From positions 5,758,004 through 5,822,003 of the forward strand of contig NC_053127.1 of assembly GCF_010015445.1 (NCBI RefSeq): a stretch of DNA of 64,000 nucleotides, written 5' to 3'. How positions within the stretch are numbered: the stretch's first letter is position 1; the number at the start of each line of letters is the position of its first letter. This stretch comes from Perca fluviatilis (lineage: Eukaryota; Chordata; Actinopteri; Perciformes; Percidae). The notes beneath the pieces were generated by a model that did not search any database, had not been told where the DNA came from, and saw only the letters and a program-made list of their open reading frames with translations. Positions 50,336 through 60,894 of this stretch are shown in pieces. The position numbers and the translations under genes are program-made.

Positions 50336-50818
50336 GCACACAGAGTGTGCTTTTGGGTATTATTATTATTTATTTTTATTTCACTCAATAGGCTTATGAT
50401 ATAGCTTCTGTGAAGCGTTAATGAGCAGCTACATGCAATAGGCCTTACTATTAACACTGGGAACAGTGTGGAAAACTACTATTTACACTGTGAACAGTGT
50501 GGAAAACGACTTACTGTCAAGCTAATGGGGACATTTACTAAAACAAAACATGCTAATTAGTAACGTTTTATGCTAACGTAACGCATGTAGGCTAATAATA
50601 CAATAACGTTAGCTAACGCAATTGCAAAAAATATCTCATGTCAACACTAATGTCACGCTACACGATATATGCAATAGGCCTTACTATTTACACTGTGTAA
50701 ATTGTGGAAAATTACTTAATTTCAAGCTAATGGGGTCATTTACTAAAACAAAACATGCTAATTAGTAACATTTATGCTAACTTAAAGCAAGTAGGCTAAT
50801 AATAGAATAACGTTCGAC

Positions 50819-50992
50819 TTACGTGCAGTTTAGAAAAAAAAACGGAGTGTCCCAAATGACGAGGGTCTTATTTGAGACAGGTTATGGTAATGGTTAAGAT
50901 TATGGAAGCACAGGTGGTTTAGCAGGTTCATAGTTAATTAAGAACGTTGTATGGGGAATTTGGGACACTTAACTGCACGTATACCATAACGT
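50819..50992. mobile_element. Small palindromic MITE inside the right TIR
   Basis: The left end 'cttacgtgcagtttag' with 'gtgtcccaaatgac' and the right end 'atttgggacacttaactgca' 'cgta' are inverted. Absence from the left TIR shows a later insertion. Too short to code. Confidence 0.55.
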
Positions 50993-51109
50993 TCTCATGT
51001 TAACACTAATGTCACGCCATCTTAAAAAAAATTCTGTATTGTTTTCGCGCTTGTTGGTCGTTATTGACTAAATAATCACAGTTTAAAGGCTCTCATTTTA
51101 ATGGTCTTA

Positions 51110-51196
51110 CCTGTGTATACATATGCCGTTATCCAGCAGACTTCCGGTTAGCGGCGACCTGGATTGTTCTGGGATTGGATCTGGAGTCTTCGCTCG
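51110..51196 (-). promoter_or_regulatory. Putative TIR promoter and 5' exon end, right
   Basis: Mirror of the left arrangement. The ETS-type CCGGAAGT reads on the minus strand at 51140-51147, and the donor 'CACAG|GTAAG' has its G at 51110. The first acceptor towards the transposase is TTTCAG ending at 50208, two bases before the ATG at 50205. I infer a shared, TIR-encoded promoter and non-coding first exon for both element genes. Confidence 0.55.
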
Positions 51197-51345
51197 TATT
51201 TTACCGTGATTAACCATGCGAATGGATGATAACAGCCTTCTGAGCCTACCAGTAGGCGCAGCAGGCCCCTACTGACCCATTTCTATGAGGCTGATAACCA
51301 CTGATAACGCCCATTCAATCCAATAATAACATTCGAAGCGGGTGT

Positions 51346-51519
51346 ATAATACCTTCAGCAAACATATCTTTCAAAAGTATTGTAAATAAGGACTCCCACG
51401 TTTAAAAAAAATAATAATAATAAAAAAAAAAAAGAGTAGGAAGAAGTTCAAAAACTTTTCTGGTCGGGACTTTTATAAAAACAATTAACTTCTTCACTTA
51501 TTTATTTATGTATACATAC
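51346..51519. repeat. Retroelement-like flank interrupted by the KDZ element
   Basis: 'aaagagtaggaagaagttca' resembles the 3' region of a common fish non-LTR element. The left flank at 17603-17673 ('tagtttattttgaacatgtt') resembles another part of the same kind of repeat. This suggests the KDZ element landed inside a retroelement fragment. Based on recalled consensus, so moderate. Confidence 0.4.
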
Positions 51520-52006
51520 CAGTCCCTCCAGAAAAACGTGATTATGTGATTGCATAATTCAACGCATAATCAGCCAAAGTCCGCATTTTTTCAAATGCGC
51601 CGCACTTTCGCCGCATAAATTGCCGATTTCCGCGCAAAATATGCGGTGCTTGCATGATTTCATAATCCCCGCATTTTTGTTGCAAAAAAGTCCCATAATA
51701 TATCTCAGCAGAAAGTTGAAAAATGTTGCGTTTACTTCACACAAGAGCAGCCATTTTCCCCTGTTGCCATGGGAACATTATGAAGTGACGTAATTACGTG
51801 ACGTGAATATCATCGAAAAGCTGGTTGTTGGGGGAATCACTTTTTTTTCTCTTTTTCATCAAACTGCAATTTTTGCAAGTTCCCGCAATTTTATCACATA
51901 AAATTGCATAAATATCCTGCATATTCCATCGCATTTTTAAGAAAATGTGCCGCATAATCAAGGATTTTTGCCCCGCAACAATCACAAAAAAACTCTGGAA
52001 GGACTG
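51520..52006. mobile_element. hAT-type MITE of 487 bp
   Basis: The left end cagtccctccagaaaaac and the right end aactctggaaggactg are inverted. The 6-bp string acatac lies directly outside both ends (51514-51519 and 52007-52012). The interior is rich in 'cgcataa' and 'tgcgg' words. An inverted, truncated copy is at 62090-62433. Confidence 0.75.
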
Positions 52007-52017
52007 ACATACACATA

Positions 52018-52550
52018 CAGTACAGGCCAAAAGTTTGGACACACCTTCTCATTCAATGTGTTTCTTTATTTTCATGACTATTTACATTGTAGATTCTCAC
52101 TGAAGGCATCAAAACTATGAATGAACACATATGGAATTATGTACTTAACAAAAAAGTGTGAAATAACTGAAAACATGTCTTATATTTTAGATTCTTCAAA
52201 GTAGCCACCCTTTGCTTTTTTTGATAACTCTGCAAACCCTTGGTGTTCTCTCAATGAGCTTCATGAGGTAGTCACCTGAAATGGTTTTACCTTCACAGGT
52301 GTGCTTTGTCAGGGTTCATTAGTGGAAGTTTTTCCCTTATTAATAAAAAAGCAAAGGGTGGCTACTTTGAGGAATCTAAAATATAAGACATGTTTTCAGT
52401 TATTTCACACTTTTTTGTTAAGTACATAATTCCACATGTGTTCATTCATAGTTTTGATGCCTTCAGTGAAAATCTACAATGTAAATAGTCATGAAAATAA
52501 AAGGAAACGCATTGAATGAGAAGGTGTGTCCAAACTTTTGGCCTGTACTG
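52018..52550. mobile_element. Tc1-type MITE with long inverted repeats
   Basis: It starts 'cagtacaggccaaaagtttg' and ends 'caaacttttggcctgtactg', flanked by TA at 52016-52017 and 52551-52552. The inverted arms run about 220 bases each, to 'tagccaccctttgctttttt' and its complement near 52350. There is no ORF; a Tc1/mariner transposase would have acted in trans. Confidence 0.88.
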
Positions 52551-52574
52551 TAGATCAAACCGAATAATAATCTT

Positions 52575-52880
52575 TATTGATTAATCCGTGGATTATTTTC
52601 TGAATGAATGGATGAGTAGTTTGGTCTCTAAAATGTGGATCACTGTTTCCCAAAAAAGCCCAAGATGACGTCCTCAAATGTCTCGTTTTGTCCACAACTC
52701 AAAGATATTCAGTTTACTGTCACAGAGGAGGGAAGACAAAACTAGAACAATATTCACATTTAACAAGCCGACATCGGAGAAGTTTGACTTATTTTTCATT
52801 ACAAAAATGACTTAAACCGACCAATCGGTTATCAAAATAGTTGGCGAATAATTTGATGGTTGACAACTAATCAACTAGTC
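52575..52880. repeat. 3' piece of the repeat split by the giant insertion
   Basis: 'gattaatccgtggattattt', 'agcccaagatgacgtcctca' 'aatgtctcgttttgtccaca' and 'tatcaaaatagttggcga' follow the order of a common fish repeat whose start lies at 17565-17602. The pieces are separated by nested insertions of about 35 kb in total. The stretch 52881-53550 has nothing recognisable. Confidence 0.6.
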
Positions 52881-53549
52881 TTTGGAGTTTAAAAGTAGTT
52901 TTTGCCAATTGCAGTCCTTGCTTTGCTAAATGCCATTGAGACACACCGTGTGTAGCTAGTTTAAAATGTTTGTTTCCCTGTCTTTGTTAGTTAAAGGCTC
53001 CCTGTGTCATTGGACAAAGTTGGCCTCGTTTCTCAGATCCGCCTGTTTAGTCTCTTATCAAACTGTTGTGGAGGTTGACAGCTGTTATCAGCGTTTGCTA
53101 ATATGTAACAGGCTTTTCCTGGCCTTGTAGATGTCCTTTAATCCCATTCATAACATCGCTTGTCATTTAAGATAACAAATCCAAATTTGAGCTGAGAAAA
53201 GTAAATCCTTGGAGAAGATCTGCGTGCCGAATAAGCCGGCTTTATCGTTCCCACAATTCAGCCTGCAAATTAGCTTTAGCTGCGGATAACAACGAGGCAC
53301 TGTGGACTTCTGATGGGGATTTGTCAACATTTACGCACTAAATGATGAATTGATAGTGAAAATAATTGTTGACGGAGCCATTGTAATCATTCCAGTCGTC
53401 TTCTGCTTGAAGAGATACATGTAACAGACATTTATAAGACAAGCTCATGCTAACGCATCAAAACTAGGGCTGCACCACATCAGGAAAATATCGAATTGCG
53501 ATTATATCACATATTCAACGTTGGACGGTTTATGGTTATCAGTTTCCCC

Positions 53550-53830
53550 ACCATTATAAGGCTTAGGTGCAGCACCCAACCAGTTTTGGACACCTCCGAA
53601 GCCAAATACAAAATACTTTTCCCAAATCTAAAGATTTGGTCCCCAGTAGCAGTTTTTATTATTACCTGCTTTAGCTTTTCCACCGTTTTAGACCCAGATA
53701 TGGTAATAATGGTCCAAAATGATGTGAAATTGCATTTTTTTTTATTAAAACATATTCTTTTCTTGAGCAAAGACCCCTAAATCCCCTGCCAAATAAGTGC
53801 ACCTTGGTCTTCCACAAACTTAGGGAAAAC
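53550..53830. repeat. Repeat shared with 13660-13960
   Basis: Diverged copy: 'aggcttaggtgcagcaccca', 'ttggtccccagtagcag', 'cctgctttagcttttccacc' and 'gacccagatatggtaataat'. The interval 53830-54268 shows no gene. Confidence 0.6.
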
Positions 53831-54268
53831 ACGGTCTTCAATGACCACTGACAAGCTTAGAACACAGGCTCCACCCTCAAGCTACAACCGTGATGGCTGC
53901 GCCTGATTGGACGACAGTTTGGAAACTCTTATTTCACGAAAATGGTTAGATAGATATTTATTGTCCCATGAGGGAGATTTGTTTTCAGTCTGTTTCATGC
54001 ACATGGCAATATACACAGACAAATCCATCAACAGATAAGATAAGACTCATGGAAACGACCACAGTTATGACAACGAAACCGGATCTATACAGGGTCAGCG
54101 AGATAGTTTGTTAGGCAGTGCTGAAATGTGTTTCTGAAAACATTTTAAAAACAAGCTGCAGCTGCTGAACGGTCACTTTAAAAGATTTTTGTGAGTTTTC
54201 GAGAGGCGAAGTCGAGCTGGACGCCCCTACATTTGCATAAAGTCGCCTGCATTCAACTTTATGCAGCA

Positions 54269-54800
54269 TAGGCCTTCCGCACACTGCCTGCGTGGCGCGA
54301 GCGTGTCAGCTGCGTGGCGTGTCCATTTATATTTCGGCTCCCATGTTAACAGGTTAGAGCGTGCACGCCTGCCACGTCTCAGAAAACGCATGCCTGCTAG
54401 AAATAGAACCGACGCCTATTTTTCACGCGACACGCAAACGCGTTGGAAGCGTTTCCAGGCAAAACAGAATAGGAAAAGATGTGTCATTTTGACAGTCTCT
54501 AGGTTTTGACATAAATGAAGACATAAATGTAATTTAAAAAATAATACTAAATGATTATTGATTTTCTGATGTTGCACCGGTCAATACAGAACCAAATATC
54601 CTGGAGCCTATTTTGCCGTCAATACTGCCGACGTTGTCTTTGCTGTAATCAGATCAGTATGTATTTATGTTTAACATGGAGCAGCAGCAGCGCCGCGTCA
54701 GACACGTTTCTGTTGTGCAAAGACATAGAAAGCGCCACGCAGCCGCCACGCAACAGAAACGCCACGCTCACGCCACGCAGCCAGTATGCAGGAGGCCTTA
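54269..54800. mobile_element. MITE with about 30-bp inverted ends
   Basis: The left end 'taggccttccgcacactgcc' 'tgcgtggcg' and the right end 'cgccacgcagccagtatgca' 'ggaggcctta' are inverted with a few mismatches. The subterminal zones are dense in 'cacgc/gcgtg' words. No transposase is present. A TAA/TTA-like target is possible but not proven. Confidence 0.65.
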
Positions 54801-54949
54801 GGAGGCGGCAACTCGACACCCTGCCACTCAAAAGTTGCCGCGACGCTACCAGAATGCATTACCCGGCTGTTAACGGACAACGAATGGGAAGCGTGGAAAT
54901 GATGCTTGTCAGTGACACATAGGCCTGCCATAAGTCTACAAAACCAAAA

Positions 54950-55093
54950 AGCCAATGCCAATTTGTCTACAGAGATTTACTCCTACAATACAAGACACTC
55001 TAAGGACCACAATACATTGAAATACAGAGGAAGATCTCTCTGGAACAATCTACCGGCATCACTACAGTCACTAGTCAACATCTAGGCCTACAT
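54950..55093 (+). pseudogene. LINE ORF2 C-terminal remnant
   Basis: The plus-strand frame from 54959 reads 'NLSTEIYSYNTRHSKDHNTL' then 'KYRGRSLWNNLPASLQSLV' and a stop. The pattern 'YNTRHS...G.SLWNNLP..L' is typical of the extreme C-terminus of fish non-LTR reverse transcriptases. No upstream RT domain is visible. The region 55140-55740 has no recognised feature. Confidence 0.6.
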
Positions 55094-55742
55094 TCAACTA
55101 ATGACATAAGACTTTACACTTACGTGCCCTAAATTTTTTTTCTTTTTTTTTGGCTAATCCTCACTGCTTAATGTTAGATAAGATAAGACAGACTTTAGTG
55201 ATGCCACACTGGGAAAATGCCCTATTTAACTAGTGTTGCTTAGAGGGGTGGTATCTTCGTAGACCACTTCACAGTTGTAAACATAAATGTTCTAAATGGC
55301 CCCAAGTTGATATCCTGTTGCAGTGTATGTGAATGACATCAGGCTGTTGCATAGCAATGACATCCCATTGAAAAGATCTATAAGCCGTTTCTTGGCTTTT
55401 AAGCTCCCCATGCACAAAGTTTTACCTTGTATCAAGCCCTATTGTTGTTGTTTTTAATAATGTGTATACTATACTAAAAGGTTGAATACATAACCATGAA
55501 AACTGACCCTTTAGGCTAACTGTGCTGATGCCTGTCAACCTGTGAACGCAGCACCGCCGGCCTCACATTTTTGACAACTTCCTGAAGTCTCTGTTATTGT
55601 AACTTTACTGCGACGCCCAGCTTCGGGTTAGGTAGCCTACGTGGCTCGGCTCCCTGTTCACCCTAGCCGCTGTAACGTTATAACTAATGACCTGCCGTGC
55701 TTCCACGGTGTTAAAAAATGAAGGTCCATTTTGAAAATCAAA

Positions 55743-55801
<59 letters not shown>
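55743..55801. repeat. (AC)n microsatellite
   Basis: About twenty-nine uninterrupted AC units, 190 bases inside galnt10 intron 1. Confidence 0.95.
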
Positions 55802-55805
<4 letters not shown>

Positions 55806-55989
55806 GGGAATGCAACGGTTGTTAACCGTTGGCGTTGAGGCGAGCACAGAAGCCCGGGGAACCACTGCGGCGAACAAACTCACATTTTAGGATTTCTGGC
55901 GGAGATATCGCCGCCGTTGGTAGCCTACACGGCGAGACAACCGATAAACACGACACACTGATGAGGCCACCCGCGGCCCGAGCTCCTAC

Positions 55990-56139
55990 CTGTATCTGCG
56001 GGATGCCGTCCACTGTGTCGGGCGAGTTGTCGAACACTCGGTCCCGGTACAAAGACCACAGCCCGACGTTGGGGAGGAAAAGAAGAGCCGCTATGAGCAG
56101 CCCGGCGAACTGCAGCAGCCTCTTCTCCTTCCGCCTCAT
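55990..56139 (-). CDS. galnt10: galnt10 first coding exon (polypeptide N-acetylgalactosaminyltransferase 10, partial)
   Basis: The 50 codons begin [10 protein letters not shown] and continue with [20 protein letters not shown] and YRDR. This closely resembles the known start of vertebrate GALNT10 (short basic cytosolic tail, single signal-anchor helix at about residues 9-30, then the lumenal stem). The exon ends CAG|GTAGGA, a good donor at 55989. The enzyme is a Golgi type II membrane protein that starts mucin-type O-glycosylation by adding GalNAc to Ser/Thr. The catalytic exons must lie beyond position 1, since none was recognised in the window. The giant transposon would then be inside intron 1, with its transposase in the same orientation. 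Confidence 0.88.
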
Positions 56140-56320
56140 CTCTCCGGGAGAAAGCGTGTGAAGCAGCGGCGGTGGAAACTAGCGAAACCCCCGACTTCCA
56201 GGCTTTTCCGAGCGGAGACAACTTTCACTCTGACTGGGGGGGACGGACACCGGCGCCTGTGACGCTCCACACGGCTGCGAGCTGCGCCGCTAGGGGGAGC
56301 GAACCACTGCACACAGCCGG
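56140..56320 (-). promoter_or_regulatory. galnt10: galnt10 5' UTR and CpG-rich promoter region
   Basis: The sequence upstream of the ATG is GC-rich with many CpG dinucleotides ('ccggcgcctgtgacgctcca', 'ctgcgagctgcgccgctagg'), continuous with the CpG-rich exon. No TATA box is obvious. A CpG-island promoter is inferred from composition and position. Confidence 0.5.
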
Positions 56321-56583
56321 AGCAGGGGAGGAGGTGGGTTGGTTTCTTGAACAGAAGACTTTTATTTTTTAAAGGAATGTAACGTCTCTTATTTATTGAG
56401 TTTCCCATGCGTAATCACAGCCAGTGGATTAAACCGTAAAAATGGACAAATGTGCCTAACGAGTGGAAAGTTGAACTGAACCATCATGAAAAGTTCTGTG
56501 ACCGGCTGACGACTTGTGCCGCCTTCAAGGCACCTCGGAAATTAGACGAACCACCTGTATACCCTAATTTTTTAAGTCTATGG

Positions 56584-57062
56584 CAGGGATCTTCAACAGG
56601 GGGTCCGCAGAGTCATTGCAGGGGTGGCCTCCAAATTATTGTTAATAAAAAAATTAATTGTTAATTTTTTAACGTTTAAAATAAAAAAATAAAAGTCTTA
56701 ACATGATTCCAACATATTATTAGCTAATATAAATCCCCACTGATGATAGGCTTACTGGCCTATAGGTAATGTAGTCACTAAGGTAACCATCAACAGATAC
56801 AGTTCATCCCAAAGTATTGACTGTTCCACATCATGATTTATAAAATAATTCATAAAATCATGCCGACAATTATTAGGCTATTTGAATAGCTTGAATAAAA
56901 AGAATGAAAAGCTTAGTATTCTATGCAAAAAAAGTATCTACAAAGGCTTTAGGCTGCCCTAAATATACAACTTCATTTTATACAATATATGTAGTAGGGG
57001 TCCCTGATCCGTTTCTGTTTCAGTTAAGGGGTCCTTGGCTTAAAAAACTTTGAAGACCCCTG
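56584..57062. mobile_element. hAT-type MITE with 8-bp target duplication
   Basis: It starts 'cagggatcttcaacaggggg' and ends 'ctttgaagacccctg', forming inverted termini of about 15 bases. The flanks are gtctatgg (56576-56583) and gtctatgt (57063-57070), seven of eight identical. The interior is AT-rich and non-coding. A fragment of the same family lies in the KDZ transposase intron at 43118-43240. Confidence 0.85.
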
Positions 57063-57635
57063 GTCTATGTGTATACACAGTAGGCCTAAATCCGCCTAGG
57101 GAAATGGCAAATACATGTAATTAAGAAGAAAGGAAACCACCTGATTTAAATGATTTTGAATGACTTGAAGAAATTGTTTTATGAATATAAATTGACTTTG
57201 ACTTTATGATTAGTAGGCCTATTTGAATTTTAACAGCCACTGAGTTCTTAATATTGACCTATTTTACTTTTATATCTGAATTTATTTGCTCTGAGTTCAC
57301 CTCTTTGAAATTCAAATATGAAATTTCTTGATTTTGCATTTTCATTTAGAATTCTTTTTTTTTTTTTTATTCAGTGGTCCCAAATTCTAAAACTTTAATT
57401 CAATTAGTCACCTACCTGTACGTATATACTGTATATGGACGCATTCCTTGATGTAAGATTTGTCAGCCTCTTCAAAAATCTCAGGGACTTTAAAGCACAT
57501 CATGGTCTGTGAACAGATTTGCAAAATATGTTTTTCATTCAGAAAAGCATTGATCAGTTAATGTAACTCAGCTGCTTTAAACGTGTCGCTTCATGTTGCG
57601 TCTCTTAAACCTTCAGCTGTCTTCAAAGCAGTGCT
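57063..57635. other. AT-rich flank without recognised feature
   Basis: No ORF, repeat edge or RNA gene could be supported here; a T run lies at 57355-57369. Confidence 0.4.
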
Positions 57636-57639
57636 GTAG

Positions 57640-57750
57640 TACTGGAGTCCGGACTCAGAGATACTTTTCTATTGTCTCGGACTTGTCTTGGACTCGTCCG
57701 TTGGTCTGGCCAAATATTCTAGTTGGTCTCGACCAAGTCCAGCACTATAT
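57640..57750. repeat. 'Ggactcg'-type interspersed repeat fragment
   Basis: 'tggagtccggactcagagat' and 'tcggacttgtcttggactcg' repeat the motif 'gacttggactcg', as in a widespread fish repeat. Confidence 0.45.
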
Positions 57751-57859
57751 GCTTTTTTTTTTCTAAAGTAACTTTCTCCTTCAAAACTAAACCATTGATG
57801 AAGCGCGCTCGTTCAGAAAACGGGTCTTGGTTTAATTCAGAATCCATCTAGAACGGGCA

Positions 57860-58320
57860 TTTAGAGCTGTAACAACTCCAAATGTTGCTGTGCAATTAAT
57901 TGTCTCAGAAATAATTGCGATTAACAATATCATTGTCTCTTTCAGTCAAATTGAAAAAAAAATGTGTATCACTTTTTCAAACATCTTTTAGTTATATCAC
58001 TGTCATGTGACCCAGATAATGTAATAACACAAATACACAGCCTATGAAGTAAATAATGCCTCTTTATTATCATAAAACTTTTTTTCTAACTGTATCTCCC
58101 CCCCCCCCTTGTTATTTTTTTTGAGTCAAGTGCCAACAAATAACTTAACTAAAAAATATATAGTCTGCCCAATAATCACTTATATAATTACAATTTGGCA
58201 TATCTAAACAAAAACAACAATTACCAGTCATACCCTAAACACCTTAGCTAATGTTAGCAATTAATTGACAATTAGACAATTATGTAATAATTGTTACAGG
58301 CCTACAGGCATCGACTTTAG
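57860..58320. repeat. Probable hAT-like repeat
   Basis: 'gagctgtaacaactccaaat' and 'ttgtctcagaaataattgcg' 'attaacaatatcattgtc' resemble a fish hAT MITE. Termini are not defined. The interval 58320-59250 contains no supported gene; its ORFs are under 80 codons without motifs. Confidence 0.4.
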
Positions 58321-59249
58321 TCGCCTGGTACACGCCTGGCTGCATCATGCCCCTCAATCATCAGGCATCAATCATTTTCATTTTGGCCACAGACACAAAT
58401 CACACTCTGGTCTTTTTAGAGGGTAGGAAAAAACTACTCATATCGTCGTATGGTTGGAGGACTGGTTGTGAGGAAGTCGGGGACAGTTAGTTAGCTTTAT
58501 CGCAAAACTGCAAGAACATTTTCCAAATTACAGATTCTCTCCGAATATTTTTCACTTTCTGTGGACACCCAGTAAACCAACGACAATTTTAAAGTAGGTT
58601 TACTGAAGAAAAGTAGTCGAGAATGAGAAGAGGAGAAACTAAGGTCTTTTCATTTGCGATTGTGATGCCCTGGTCTATGCCTGGTGGCTTTCTCCTCTTC
58701 AGTGTTTGTTGCGTCAGTGTTATACCTGCTGCCTGTTTGTCTCTGCACGCAATCTGCAGAGTTATGGATTTGAAAAGTGCTTGGCAAAAATCAATGCGAG
58801 CCAAGACAGAGGAATGTGTCTGACAAAAGAAGGTGGAACGAATGCATGAGCAGAAAATTAATTTGAAAACTGGTTTCTAAGAGCAATTTTTTTTTTAGAA
58901 AATCACCCAGCCAGAGACCATGCTGGGGGAGAACCCTGAAACACATATTGATATTGTAGACATGTACTCAATGTACCTATGTAAAGATTATGTTCCTCTA
59001 CCAAAAATGGATTATGTGAGAATAGCACGAATTGGACAGGTTACTTTCCCCTGTTTACGCATGATAAATGATAATGAACCACTTTGGGTTAAGACACAGA
59101 TGAATACAAGGACGTGCAAAGACTGTTTGGCGGCCAATCACAGGGCTTAGAAGACACAGGGTAATCGCTGAATAAATAAATACCGGTCCATTTCGTACAT
59201 GCGAAATGCGGCACAAGAACGAGATAGTTAGGTTTAGGAAAAGATGGTG

Positions 59250-59990
59250 GGGGGGGGGGTTACAAAATGGATGTAATCAAATCCAAAAACATCTGTCTGG
59301 TCTACAAAATTCTGCATAAAACCGCTCCTCCTTTGAACACTTTCATAACCCAACGTAACAACAGCAGTCAGATCACCAGAAGCACCACACGCGGTGACCT
59401 TCTAACTCCATTCAGGAAAAGCACATTTGGCCAATCATCATTTTCCGTTACAGCAATACAAAACTGGAATTCACTGCCCACTGCTATCAAAGATATACAT
59501 ACATCTTCCACCTTTGCGACACACCTTAAAACATGGCTGTCCGATAACTATAACTATAATCTGTCAGATGTGATGTGTGTTTGATGATAGTCATTGTTGC
59601 TACCACTCCATCTCTGCTGCCTGCCTCCATGTTATGTCTTGTATGTGCTTTCAATGTGGCCTCAGTGACTATTCTCCTCTCTCTTGTCTCCATTGCATCG
59701 TCTTTACTGCATGGACTGCTTTAATGCCTTTGCCATCCTCTGTGCTTGCTTGTTTGTGTGCCACTTCTTTGTATGTCTTAATCCCTTTTGCTAAGCCCTG
59801 CTTACATTATAGATGTAATGTAATTTATTTTAATTTGTTAACCATTGTATATTTGGATGCCTTTTGTAAGCTGGCCGGGGACTACAGCTGGAAATTAGCC
59901 ATAGAGGCTAAAGCTGCTCCTTTTACTGTACAGTGTGAATTAAGGGGGACTGTCCACGATATTATGAACTAATAAACCAAACTATGTTTC
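59250..59990 (+). pseudogene. LINE fragment with ORF2 C-terminus
   Basis: The frame 59267-59584 reads 'KNICLVYKILHKTAPPLNTF', then 'TRSTTRGDLLTPFRKSTFGQ' and 'SSFSVTAIQNWNSLPTAIKD'. This is the C-terminal tail pattern 'YKIL...APP...STRG.L..P....TFG...FS..A...WNSLP..I' of L2/CR1/Rex-like reverse transcriptases. The stop is at 59582-59584 and a 3' UTR-like sequence follows. The RT and endonuclease domains are missing, as in a 5'-truncated insertion. Confidence 0.75.
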
Positions 59991-60073
59991 AGGGACACGC
60001 GGGACAAGAACGGGACATGAGTCTTTATGCGGATTTTCAGTCTTTTATACTACTCTCTACCGTTGTCTCTTAA

Positions 60074-60777
60074 TAGACCTTTTTCACGGCAGACATGTTG
60101 ACATGTCATAGTAGGAACAGCACAGGTGTATTCAAACCCATTACTGATGGCTGCATTCCACTTAGGAGAGGTCCTGGTATTAAACCATTACTGATGGCTG
60201 CATTCCACTTAGGAGAGGTCCTGGTATTAAACCATTACTGATGGCTGCATTCCACTTAGGAGAGGTCCTGGTATTAAACCATTACTGATGGCTGCATTCC
60301 ACTTAGGAGAGGTCCTGGTATTAAACCATTACTGATGGCTGCATTCCTAGGGCTAAAAAAATGTATTTAAACCATTAATGATGGCTGCATTCAACTTAGG
60401 AGAGGTCCTGGTATTAAACCATTAATGATGGCTGCATTCCACTTAGGAGGTCCTGGTATTAAACCATTAATGATGGCTGCATTCCACTTAGGAGAGGTCC
60501 TGGTATTAAACCATTAATGATGGCTGCATTCCACTTAGGAGAGGTCCTGGTATTAAACCATTACTGATGGCTGCATCCCACTTAGGAGAGACCCTGGTAT
60601 TAAACCATTACTGATGGCTGCATTCCACTTAGGAGAGGTCCTGGTATTGTGCATGCTGACTCACTGAAATAGCTTACTGGGACACTAGATGGAATTGAGC
60701 CATCGTTAAGGTTATCGATTTCAGCTGTGCTTTTCCTACTATGACAAGTCAAAATGTCTGCTGTGAAAAAGGTCCAT
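60074..60777. mobile_element. MITE with internal 47-bp minisatellite
   Basis: The left end 'tagacctttttcacggcaga' 'cat' and the right end 'atgtctgctgtgaaaaaggt' 'cca' are inverted. The core is an array of about eleven 47-bp units (60140-60648). The right terminus recurs alone at 10822-10955. No coding capacity. Confidence 0.8.
60140..60648. repeat. Minisatellite of 47 bp, about eleven copies
   Basis: The unit 'accattactgatggctgcat' 'tccacttaggagaggtcctg' 'gtattaa' repeats with few changes (tact/taat); one degenerate unit lies at about 60335-60370. Confidence 0.92.
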
Positions 60778-60894
60778 AGTACGTCATCTTACAGCGCCGC
60801 CGTCGAGAAAAGCTGCCCTGCCTGGTGCGTTCCGTACAGACGCGAAAGGGTGACTTTTGCGTCATATTTGACGCTGAGAGACACTGGCCAAGAG

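Larger units (their letters stand above)
17674..51345. mobile_element. Giant KDZ (Zisupton-like) DNA transposon
   Basis: The 33.7-kb unit starts acacccgc and ends gcgggtgt, with long inverted repeats behind each end. It carries a minus-strand KDZ transposase gene (41415-50205) and a convergent plus-strand accessory gene (18683-25880), each reading inward from its own TIR. The middle 11.8-11.9 kb is present twice in tandem, with a Tc1 insertion in each unit. KDZ transposases are a known eukaryotic superfamily and Zisupton was described from fish. The flanks gaaactaa and ataatacc do not match, so I could not confirm a target duplication. Subfamily assignment is inference; the KDZ call itself is strong. 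Confidence 0.85.
50377..51345 (-). repeat. Right terminal inverted repeat of the KDZ element
   Basis: Inverted match to 17674-18297, but about 345 bases longer. The excess consists of a second partial copy of an internal TIR segment (50668-50813 resembles 50434-50605) and a small palindromic insert at 50819-50992. The outer 270 bases match the left TIR closely. Confidence 0.88.

Noticed and set aside
1..55989. Further galnt10 exons
   Set aside because: I looked for frames resembling the lumenal stem and catalytic domain on the minus strand and recognised none; small exons could have been missed.
59267..59584. Host gene of 105 codons
   Set aside because: The sequence matches the C-terminal pattern of a LINE reverse transcriptase ORF.
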